Made by a program: the position numbers and the translations under genes. The notes under the pieces are model-generated. The model had not been told where the DNA came from. It worked only from the letters and a program-made list of their open reading frames with translations, and ran no database searches. From Dendrocalamus latiflorus (Eukaryota > Streptophyta > Magnoliopsida > Poales > Poaceae), in the NCBI GenBank assembly GCA_017311315.1, contig CM029636.1, positions 22,685,139-22,749,138 of the forward strand: a stretch of DNA of 64,000 nucleotides. Direction: 5' to 3'. Below are positions 55,067 to 64,000 of the stretch, in pieces (the first letter of the stretch is position 1; the number at the start of each line of letters is the position of its first letter).

Positions 55067-56571
55067 TGAAAGCATCTAGTCCCCTAAAAATGGTTTTGGT
55101 AATTAATGACATTGTGTGAATGTGGAACTAACATGTTTACTGGGTGTTTAAAAGGTTTAGTCCTAATGATGAATGTGAGATGCATGCTAAGGGTCAACAT
55201 GAAGACAAATGTCAAGACAAAGGTATAAGTAGTCTAAAATCCCTTTTTGGTTTTACCAGTCTTAGGAGAAAGGGTGGAAGACTGGATTATAGGATAAATA
55301 CCATACTATTAAGAGGGATCATGGCTAGTAACTTGATAGCATGTTCTTGTGCCAATTGGATTAATTAGGACCATGCATGCACTTAAAATTAAAATTGATA
55401 GCCAATTGTGCATTGTCAGAAAAAAATTGATAGTACCGGAGTGTAAATGACGGTACTTCTGCATTCCAAAAGTTCCGATAAAATGAACGGTACGTTTTTC
55501 TAGAGAGCACCCTTGGAGTCATAGTTGTCTCTCTGGAAAACGAATGTACCAAAGTTTTAACTGCGGAACTACTGCAGAGCGAAAGACCCGCAACTCTTGA
55601 GTGGAACTACCAAAACTTAGAAGCTTCAAAAATCTAGACGGTACGTTTTTTTTTCTAGAGAGTGCTAAGTTTTGGCCCCAAGACAAATGGAAATACCACG
55701 TCAGAATTTGGAACTACCGTGATTATAATAGCGGTAGTACCACGCCGACTTTCAACAGCTAGTTTAGAAGCTTTGAAATAGCCATACTGTTGTGTTAGAA
55801 TAGGTGTTGCAATATCGGCCGATGAACAACAATACTTCTGTTTGCCCTGATTTTTTTAGGGATTACCTTGTAACAACTAGATTTGGTAGGTGGGGATATA
55901 ATACTCTCCCACCTGCTCAAGGATATAGTTAGACACTTCGTTTCAATATCCTGGAGTATAGAGCATTCATTCCACACCTCATTTGCTTTCATTCCATTCA
56001 TTTGAGGTAGTTGAGCAAAATCAAGTACATTCATCTTAGGTTGATCCTTGGCACTTGGTCATCATCAAGTGATGTTTTGGTTTATTACTCATGGTGCTTA
56101 CCGGCACCTAGACGGCTTGACGGGAGCTTGCGGGTGACTTCTTCAAGAAGGTTGTAAAGAACCCCGGCATTGACTTGTGAGTGGTTTAGTGTCTACCATC
56201 TCCAGAGTGGAGGAAGGACAACTACTAGTGGATTGAGGAGTTGAGTCTTAATTCGTGGAACCGGTCCAAGTCGCTTGGGCTTTTCTCAACGTGGATTAGG
56301 GGAAACTGGCAATTTTTCAAACACCACGGTAAAACATCCTGTGTCAATTGGTTACTTCTTTTTCTCTATATTCCTGTGTCATATTTACTTGTGTTAGAGA
56401 TATATTTCTAGAGACTTGTGCTTGTGGTGCCTAAGCTATACTAGAATTGTGTAGGTTTAAAATTACATTGAAATCTTGTCTAGGTATAATTTGTGGTAAT
56501 TAGTCTTAAAAGGCAAGAATTTTTAGAACCTCCTATTCACCCCCATCTAGTCAGTTATCCTTGATCCTACA
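55067..56571 (+). repeat. 3' LTR of the Sirevirus
   Basis: Starts TGAAAGCATCTAGTCCCC directly after the polypurine tract and ends 'CACCCCCATCTAG...GATCCTACA'. The 'CCTATTCACCCCCATCTAG' tail is typical of grass Sirevirus LTRs. 1505 bp. Confidence 0.7.
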
Positions 56572-56573
56572 AT

Positions 56574-57174
56574 TGGTTACAATCAAGAGAAAGACTAATG
56601 TTGGATGTCTTGTGCTTCTTGATCATCTGTTACTTGTATCGCTTGTTCTCTCCTCTTCTTCCTGACGTCAGCCTTTATATAGCATGTGAAGAGGTGACTG
56701 TTGTTCCATGCCAAGAGGAATCTCAATGTATCAGACGATTAACCATCTGACGGAAGTTATTGTCAGTGACATGAGTCCTCCTCGGCGCCTGGCGGTTATT
56801 GCTAAAGGTAGGAAGAAATTATGAGCAGTTATTCCAGAGAATAACTGTATATGTTAACTTCCTTGTCAGATAGACCCAGAGTGTAGTAGGTTGTTGTAGA
56901 CAAGATGATCGAAGTCAGGCTAGTCGTAGAAAGTTCTCGACCATAGGGTAGTCGTAGAATAACTTACGACTATATCATATTCGTAGAAAAGACTTATGAT
57001 CATGAAGCGGTCATGGAAAGGCTCACGACCATAGAGTGGTCATGGAAAGGCTCATGACCACATGGTTAGGTCTCTCCCTTACGAATATAAGAGGTATACT
57101 TAAGGAGTAGAATGACGCAATAATATTGTTTATAGATAAATAATAAACTAAGGATTATTATATCCTCTTCAACA
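56574..57174 (-). mobile_element. Probable solo LTR abutting the Sirevirus
   Basis: On the minus strand it starts TGTTGAAGAGGATATAATAA and ends GATTGTAACCA, with TATA-like GCTATATAAAGGC at about 56675. The inner half contains inverted 'GTCGTAG/CTACGAC'-type words (56930-57070). Its left end lies 2 bp from the Sirevirus LTR end. No target duplication was found. Confidence 0.45.
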
Positions 57175-57748
57175 AGCAAGAACGAGAGTAAACAATCATA
57201 TATCGGTCTACCATGCGCTCTCATGCAATGAGGCATTTATATCTAAGCCTTCATTATGTGATGTCAACCATTATTCATCATCTCAACAAACTATATCATA
57301 TACCATTGTCATTACCCACCGTCACGACAAAACTAGCATTACTTACCATATTGAAGTGATTTCACTTAACCAATTTTATCACTTACTCTGCGTCATGGGT
57401 TCATCATAGATATTAAAAAAAATGAGGCAAATTCACATAAGCAGAGACATTATGAACTACCCACGTCTATTGTTTACCATGCACTTACCTGTTTAACCTT
57501 GTGGGTGATGCGTGGCACCGATCCCAAACCTCTTTTCCTGGACAAACATCATCCATCTCAATACAACATTAAATCAATTCATACACACAGTGAATGACAT
57601 CATCCCTATGCACAACTTGACTTTTACAACCCCTTTCATCAGATGGCCTCCCGCTATCCTGGTGATTGAACGACTATAACTGCCAATCTTGAAATCCAAA
57701 CATAGCAAATGATACAAGTTCTGGAATCTACACAAACTTTTCGACATA
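57175..57748. other. Spacer
   Basis: AT-rich sequence with no gene or transposon end recognised; possibly internal sequence of an old retroelement. Confidence 0.35.
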
Positions 57749-57756
57749 CTTCTAGT

Positions 57757-58644
57757 CATGGTTATTGAGGCATCGGTGTATAGGTGATATATCATCGGTA
57801 TATCAGCATGGCGGACTGAAAGACCATGCCGTTCAGACGGCATGGAGCTGTGGTGTATGTCATCCTCCATGGCAGTGATATGGTGGTATGGCATCCTCAT
57901 GGCGGTGTTATGGTAGTACGGCGTCATCGGTGGACGCCATGAGGGGAAGTTAAAAGCCAGTCAAGTCAGACTCCAGAGTCCAGACACATACCACACTGGT
58001 TGGGGTTTTGGGAGAAGTCTCCGCCACCGCTGGATCCGCTGTCGTTGCTGCTGAGTCTGCCGTTGCCACCATCCATGGATCCGTGGTCTCCTCCACCGGA
58101 TCCGGTCTCCTCTGCCAGATCAGGCCTATTCTGCTTCGCTGGGGGCCAAGTTCTCCGTTCTTCCAGTCCACCGCCGCCTCCTCTGGTCTACTGGTTGCCA
58201 CCGCCTTTGCGCCTCCTCTATCACCGAGGCCCCATTTGCCATCTCCTCTGTCTCCTCTCTACTCAACGGACTCCAATCCAGCGGTAGTGAGTTACTAGTA
58301 CTATTACTATACATACTAATGCTAGTTTGCAACTAGTTACTACTACTATATATGTTGTATTGCTGTTGTCTGCTACTCATATGTTGTATTGTTGTCTGCT
58401 ACTAGTTACTGGTCTACTGATATATATACTAATGCTACTAGTTACTACTGGTATACTGATATATATACTAATGCTACTAGTTACTACATTGTTGATTTAA
58501 TTTGCTACCAAACTAGGTTAAGATGTGTGTATGGCGTCGCCATGCCGCACTTCATGTGGCGTCGCCACGTCGCGCGCCATAAGCGATATTGTTGTGTGAA
58601 GGTGGTGAGGCGCTGCACCTCACCTCACCGCCTTAATAACCATG
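57757..58644. mobile_element. Non-autonomous hAT element with perfect 8-bp duplication
   Basis: The ends CATGGTTATTGAGGCATCGG and (complement) CATGGTTATTAAGGCGGTGA are inverted repeats. They are flanked by the identical 8-mer CTTCTAGT at 57749-57756 and 58645-58652, the hallmark of hAT insertion. The 888-bp body has no transposase. It includes a GC-rich Ser/Pro-coding-like stretch (57970-58280), a short tandem repeat and, near the right end, 'GGTGAGGCGCTGCACCTCACC'-type palindromes. Confidence 0.8.
58418..58490. repeat. Tandem repeat inside the hAT element
   Basis: Two copies of about 41 bp containing 'CTGATATATATACTAATGC' and 'TACTAGTTACTACTGG'; a diverged third copy lies just upstream (58290-58345). 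Confidence 0.75.
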
Positions 58645-58652
58645 CTTCTAGT

Positions 58653-59961
58653 TATCACAATTTAAGGATTATGATATCTAAACTTCTGTTTTTAGCCTCG
58701 ATGGTCATGTTATCTCATATCGAGCAGCAGCTGTCTCGAAAGCATAGCTCCGAACAATTATGTCACAATTGGCATTCCAGCATTCTATAGAGAGCTTTAG
58801 CAATTACATACATTAATTAGCCTGCACTAATTAACCACTCACCTAATTAATCACATACACTAATTAATCACTTCACCTAATCACTCACTTCCCAATTCCA
58901 TTCGGCCAACAAAGCACCAACACTCACTTCTATCATTAGTACTACTAGCGCTAACACTACTTAGTGCTACTACTAACTCCACTACTACTCACTACTAAAT
59001 ATCACTAACATTACTACTCCTCTTTGGTCCCCACTCTCTCCAGGCGATCTGTAGGTGTGCATAGGGGCTCTTGGGCACGCCGGCCCGGTGCTCGGCACCA
59101 GCGAGCCCCTCCGCTAGTCCCTCATGCTGTTCCCCTTTTTCCCCCAGTTCTGTGGCTCCGACTGCCGTCGGTTGGCTCAACCATGGCGCTTGGTGCTAGC
59201 TTCTACGGCTGGTTCCTGTGCCTCCTCTTCTCCTCCATCGGTTGACTTTGGTGTCGGTGAGATTGGATTCGGCACGGCCCTGTCGAATCATGGTTTCCCC
59301 TTTTCTATCCTAGGATGGCTTGATCGAATTGATCGGTGAGGCTATATGTTGTGATATGCTTACTTGTGTGCTATGGGAGACAAGAAAAGGGTGGGTGGGA
59401 GTGACCTATTTGGCTCGGTTGGCTTGACGAGCTCCTGGTGGCCGTTGATGTTTCTAAGCCATTGGCATGATCGTCGTTTTCATTCCTTCGTCTTCCCTGA
59501 CTCCTTGAGCTCCTCTCCTTTGGACTCCCTCTTCCTCACTGTGTCTCTAGGCTTTGGGACTCCAGTGGTGGTGTGGTCTTGCTTGGCTTTTCTTTCTGTC
59601 TTGACCGAGAAATGGAATGGCAATGTGGTTCTTGGCTTGGCTTGGTTGGCTCTCGATTGGAGAAGTGGACTGGGAAATGGGATGGGGAAGGAGTGAATGC
59701 CCTCTGTGTGGTTGGCTTGCTTAAAGAAGAGAGGAATGCTAACTTCTCTTCAGTTATGCAGTGGTTTCGGTCTTATTCTCAATTCTCCCATTCTCCTGTT
59801 GACTTGGTAAAAATGAGGTTTGACCTCATTGACTAAAGGTATAGGGTGAACATGGCATTGCGACTTGGATTGGCTTTATTCGTGTCTCTCTGGTATTACA
59901 TATAATGATCACTTAGTTGCTTAGGTAGACTAGTAATACCAAGTTAGGAGTCATAAGCCAT
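58653..59961. other. Spacer, no gene recognised
   Basis: 58800-59020 is rich in 'CACTAATTAA' and 'ACTACTACT' words. 59020-59840 is GC-balanced with open frames of up to 110 codons on the plus strand, but their proteins (Trp/Leu/Ser-rich) resemble no family I know. It could be a 5' leader and intron of an unrecognised gene. Confidence 0.35.
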
Positions 59962-60469
59962 GGCCCCGTTCAATTTGGCTTGGACTTCTGGCTTCCAGAA
60001 GTCAAAATGAGCGCGTTAGCTTCTTAATTTTGGTTTTTTTGGCTTTTTGCTCTTGCTTTTTTTTTCTCTTTTTTGCATTATTCGTGAAGATATAAAGATA
60101 TTTTTTATTTTTAATTGACAAATTTAAAAAATTTAACAATCGATACAGAATAATTTCAATAAAAAGCACCAGCCGGAAACTAAGGGCCTGTTTGGTTGGT
60201 GCCTAACCTTGCCATGCCTAAGCTTAGGCAATATGTGGCTGCCACAGAAAGTGTGGCTAACAAAATCGAAGCCACACTTGTGGCAAAGTTTGGCAAGAAA
60301 CTGAGTCTATAACGTGTGGGGCCGGGTGCTAAGAAAGTGTGGCATGCCACAGTTACGTCAGTGAACCAAACAGCTACCTAAAAACTGTGGCACGCCTAAC
60401 TTGTGGCTAGGCAACTTCTGGTCATGAACCAAACAGGCCCTAACTGACGTAGCCGGATTGTACGGCCCC
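59962..60469. mobile_element. hAT/MULE-type MITE split by a Tourist MITE
   Basis: The left end GGCCCCGTTCAATTTGGCTT and the complement of the right end GGGGCCGTACAATCCGGCTA are imperfect inverted repeats. The original element is about 250 bp; the Tourist element at 60184-60440 interrupts it. The flanks ATAAGCCAT and ATAGTCCGT may be a decayed duplication. Confidence 0.6.
60184..60440. mobile_element. Tourist-like MITE (TAA duplication), nested
   Basis: Perfect 14-bp inverted ends GGGCCTGTTTGGTT flanked by TAA (60181-60183 and 60441-60443). The 257-bp body contains repeated GTGGCATGCCAC/GTGGCACGCC words. Same end type as the MITE inside the NAL1-like exon. Confidence 0.85.
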
Positions 60470-60473
60470 ATAG

Positions 60474-61149
60474 TCCGTTAGAAATTAGGCTGGCTCTAGC
60501 TTCAAAAAGGAACTGACCCTCTGGGGCTTCTGTCCTCTTAGTGGAGTGCCTACCGTTACCTGAAAAGCCCGGTAGAATTCAAAGCTTTGGTTGGTCTCTA
60601 CTTTACTCTACAGTGTCAGAGGCAGCAGCACGTGAGAACCGAGATGTTGCTTCCTGCTCAAGACTGTAGCTCGCCTTCTTCTTTAATTTAGGTACCGATC
60701 TTTTCAGTCTATCGCTTACGACAGTATGGCTTCTTTAAAATAAATAAATAATATGATTTTTTTACTATTATTTTAAAGTGGTTTATTAAGATAATTTTAG
60801 AAGCAGCTTATCGGCTTGTCAGCTTTCAATTCATTTGCACGAGCGCTTGTACTAGAGCTAAAAGCCATAGATCATAGTCATAAATCTTAAATCACAGCCG
60901 AAAAGAATGCACCCTTAGATAACAAGACTCGTTAAACTTGTTTTAAATTGACATATTTTGATGTAGTATCATGTTAATTATAGTTTAGAAGCAAATTTTA
61001 TTATGGAGCTAATGGGTCACGCAAAAATGAGCCTGGGCATAATCGTGTTTCACTAGAAATCCTTCTATTTCAATTTTGAACCAAACATGAGCGTACTCGG
61101 AACAAGCTTGAATCGAGCCCATGAGCTCATTACACAAGTTTTTTTTGCC
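60474..61149. other. Spacer with possible hAT-like MITE
   Basis: About 60680-60915, from 'GATCTTTTCAGTC' to 'CACAGCCGAAAAGAATGC', has loosely inverted ends and MITE-like AT-rich DNA. No gene recognised. Confidence 0.4.
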
Positions 61150-61154
61150 AGCCC

Positions 61155-62272
61155 TGTTACAACCTTATCGACTGTGCCTAGGATCTCTACGATCACTCTG
61201 TAGCCGCTACGACCACTTCTTTCAGTCATACGATCACGTTGAAGAGGCTACGACCATCTTATGTGTTGTTACGACCGTTCTGCTGGTTCATTGACCACGC
61301 TGACAGTCGTTACAACCATGTTGTAACTCCTCCGATCACTCCTCGCTGCTCCAACCACGCAGTTGTAAACTTCAGCTGAAGTTACGACCACGTTCACCGC
61401 CTCTGCGCTGCACTTCCTTTGACCACGATTGATCACCGTAGTCGTAACTCCTTACGACCACGCAATGATTCTGTTGACCATGTCGAAGGCTTTGTCGCTG
61501 GTGTAGTCGTAATGCTTTACGACAACGTCTCCTCGCTGTGGTCGCTTACTACCATGCCTTCTCGCTGTGGTCGTAATTCCTTTATGACCACGTCTTCTGC
61601 TTTATGACCTTGATCGTAACACTTTTACGACCACGTCTGCTGCTCCTGCGAACACCTTCGCTCAATCGTCGTGGATCGTAACTCCTTTACGACCACGTCT
61701 GTGATCTTCTACTCGTCTCTTCTCTTATGACTCCTTTACACCATGCCGTGGATCTAGTTATGACCACGTCTGTGAACATAATGAACTCGATAGATTTCTC
61801 AGAGCCAAACCGATCTTCTCTTCTTTATTTTTTTCTCTCGATCACACCGATCGCTCTCTCTTGTCTCTCGATCACACCGATCGCCTTGGCCTTAATTCTT
61901 CTGAGATCACACCGATCACGTCTGACCACACCGGTCTCTCTCTTCTGCGATCACATCGATCGCCACGACCACACCGATTACCCCTGCTCTGCGATCACGC
62001 CGACCGCCTACGACCATGTCGGTCGCCCCCTGCTCGGCACCTCCTCTCGACTACATCTTGTCAACTCGGTGCTGTGACAACTCGATACAATGCTCTACTT
62101 TTATACCCGACTCTTCAACTACGACTATGAAGCGGACTCGAACTCGAGTACGACTATGACTTTCTACTTTGTTACAACCACGACTTCCGATTCGACTACG
62201 ACTTATTTGCACACTGCAAACTCGAATACGAATTTGACTTTTAAACTGAAAACAAGATTACCAATTCTAACA
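61155..62272 (-). repeat. 3' LTR of the 2.6-kb element with palindrome array
   Basis: TGTTACAACC...TTCTAACA. TATA-like GGTATAAAAGTAG on the minus strand near 62095. Six or so near-palindromes of about 25 bp, built on GTCGTAACTCCTTTACGACC, lie at 61438-61705. Further on come 'GATCACACCGATCG' repeats (61840-61990) and ACTCGA/TACGAC words. Confidence 0.85.
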
Positions 62273-62657
62273 ATCACCTTCTTAATCTTGTTTTCCCTTC
62301 TTGATCACGTCGATCTTCTCTCTTGCTTCTGCTTCTTCCTGCACTCCTGTGCGCCTAAGCCGTCACCGCTCTACTGCTTGTGCTTGCTCCTCCTGAGCCT
62401 TGCATAATCCAACGCTTGCCGTGCTTCGCACCTAGACTAAATTGTCCTTCCTTGTACGCCTAACTGGGCTGGAGCACCTACGCCCACAGCCACCTTAGCT
62501 TCGCTGTTACCTGAGCCTCACGCTCCTCTCTCTTGGACCATGAGCACCTCCTCCACACGATCACCGCCCTCGTGCATCGTCTACAACATCTCCTACGCCT
62601 CCAAGTCGATGCTTCACCCATGAGCCTTCACTTTGTCACCCATACTCTGATACCACT

Positions 62658-63720
62658 TGTTACAGCCCTTTACCGACTGTGTATAGGATCTCTACGACCA
62701 CTCTGTAACCACTACGACCACCTCCTGTAGCCGTACGACCACGTTGAAGAGGCTACGATCACCTCATGTGTCATTACGACCGCTCTGCTGGTTTACTAAC
62801 CACGTTGACAGTCGTTATGACCACGTTGTGACCCCTCCAATCACTCCTCGCTGCTTTCACTACGCAGTCATAAACTTCAGCTGAAGTTACGACCACGTTC
62901 ACCGCCTCTGCTCTACACTTCCTTTGACCATGGTCGATCACCGTAGTCGTAGCTCCTTACGACCACGCAGTGATTCTATCAACCACATCGAAGGCTCTAT
63001 CGTTGGTGTAGTCGAAATGCTTTATGACTATTTCTCCCCGCTATGGTCGCTTATGACCACGCCTTCTCGCTATGGTCGTAACTCCTTTACGACCACGCCT
63101 TCTGCTCTATGACCTTGGTTGTAACACTTTTACGACCACGTCTGCTGCTCCTGCGGACATCTCTACTCGATCGCCGTGGTCGTAACTTTTTTACGACCAC
63201 GTCTGTGAACACAATGAACTCGATAGATTTTCCAGAGCCAAACCACTCTTCTCTTCTTTATTTCTTTCTCTTGATCACACCGATCGCTCTCTCTTGCCTC
63301 TCGATCACACCGATCGCCTCCGACCATACCGGTCTCTCTCTTCTGCGATCACACCGATCACCATGACCACACCGGTTGCCCATACTCTACGATCACGCTG
63401 ACCGCTTACGACTACGCCGGTCGCCCCCTGCTCGGCATCTCCTCTCAACTATATCTTGTCAACTCAGTGCTGCGACAACTTGATACAATGCTCTGCTTTT
63501 ATACCCGACTCTTCGACTACGACTCGGGTTCAACTACGACTATGAAGCGGACTCAAATTCGATAGACTTGTACTCGTACTCAAACTCAAGTACGACTACG
63601 ACTTCCTACTTTGTTACAACCACGATTTTTGATTCAACTACAATTTAAACCAATTTACACACTGCAAACTCGAATACGACTTTGACTTTTAAACTGAAAA
63701 CAAGATTACAAGCTCTAACA
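62658..63720 (-). repeat. 5' LTR of the 2.6-kb element
   Basis: TGTTACAGCC...CTCTAACA, clearly homologous to the 3' LTR but with many substitutions and several indels (1063 against 1118 bp), so the insertion is old. The palindrome array recurs at 62940-63210. Confidence 0.85.
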
Positions 63721-63725
63721 AGCCC

Positions 63726-64000
63726 CACTGAGAAGCCTTCAGAGTTCACTTACAAATTTGGAGAACAATAGATTGGGCACACTAACTGACATTAATGTCA
63801 TGACCAGCTATGACTTTCAGGATTAGGTATAACCAAGCAGAAGATGCGGTGATTAGAAAACAACAAAAGTAGTGGGCTCATAGTCATCACGTGTAACGGT
63901 GTGTCTGTGCGTGTTGACTTCTACAAAGCTTCACAATACAAAATTCAGATTGAGTAGAAATACCAAAAGGCTCGAGTGTTTCTCCCCTCTGAAGGCACAG
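63726..64000. other. Right-end flank
   Basis: Sequence after the target duplication of the LTR element; no gene recognised in the visible 275 bp. Confidence 0.35.

Larger units (their letters stand above)
48873..56571 (+). mobile_element. 5'-truncated Sirevirus (Ty1/copia) with 3' LTR
   Basis: Degenerate gag-pol, an extra downstream ORF region, a polypurine tract AAAAAAGGGGAGAT (55053-55066) and a 3' LTR (55067-56571) are in the order typical of plant Sireviruses. The 5' LTR, primer site and start of gag are absent; the element begins abruptly against a hAT fragment. RNase H is deleted. Many stops and frameshifts show it is inactive. Confidence 0.8.
61155..63720 (-). mobile_element. Complete non-coding LTR retroelement (2.6 kb)
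   Basis: Two LTRs (61155-62272 and 62658-63720) enclose only about 385 bp. The 5-bp duplication AGCCC is present at both sides (61150-61154 and 63721-63725). Orientation is minus: the primer site TGGTATCAGAG (62655-62645) adjoins the right (5') LTR, and a purine tract AAGAAGGTGAT (62283-62273) adjoins the left (3') LTR. The internal region holds no gag or pol; a 105-codon plus-strand frame runs across it but has no retroviral motif. It is of the TRIM/LARD type, although its LTRs are long relative to its inside. Confidence 0.88.

Noticed and set aside
59364..59696. 110-codon frame as a host gene
   Set aside because: No recognised domain, no clear start context and several competing frames; left as unassigned spacer.

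Overview
This window is plant nuclear DNA, almost certainly from a grass (Poaceae). The evidence is the intron-split genes with plant-type exons, the iMet-tRNA primer sites of Ty1/copia and Ty3/gypsy elements, the grass-type transposon ends (CACTA, Helitron, Tourist, Stowaway) and very GC-rich coding exons beside AT-rich spacers. Only two stretches look like functional host genes. One is a complete ten-exon O-fucosyltransferase-like gene (39847-44922, minus strand, 553 aa). The other is a short intronless membrane-protein gene (29066-29392, plus strand). Everything else is transposons, their debris, gene fragments carried by transposons, or spacer in which I recognise nothing.

Layout. 1-2.1 kb: a Ulp1-like protease remnant and two tandem fragments of plastid pyruvate kinase. 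3.5-9 kb: MITEs and a complete 4.6-kb CACTA element (4380-8954, target duplication GAG) carrying exons of a DNA-3-methyladenine glycosylase and a Deg-type protease. 9-14.2 kb: AT-rich spacer. 14.2-25 kb: a probable Helitron (14238-24978, minus strand) that has collected exons of cytochrome c, a NARROW LEAF1-like protein, a TRAPPC3/Bet3 subunit and an unidentified gene. A young copia element with an intact 1295-aa Gag-Pol is nested inside it. 25-31 kb: MITEs and the small host gene. 31.5-39 kb: a degenerate Ty3/gypsy element with 3-kb LTRs and no gag. 39.8-45 kb: the O-fucosyltransferase gene, with a Pack-MULE-like element (45042-46045) about 120 bp upstream of its start codon. 46-57 kb: solo LTRs, a hAT transposase tail and a decayed Sirevirus with an extra env-position ORF. 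57-64 kb: a non-autonomous hAT with a perfect 8-bp target duplication, nested MITEs and a 2.6-kb LTR element with no coding capacity whose LTRs carry arrays of palindromes.

The unifying theme is gene-fragment capture. At least seven host genes are represented by one or a few exons. CACTA, Helitron and possibly MULE elements carry most of them, and several keep splice-site dinucleotides at the expected places. The captured copies show frameshifts, missing exons and further insertions, so I annotate them as pseudogenes. The 3' LTR of the copia element is in-frame with the NAL1-like exon, which gives a 403-codon open frame. Exon boundaries were read by eye from homology, reading frame and GT/AG dinucleotides. 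No alignment, expression data or database search was available.
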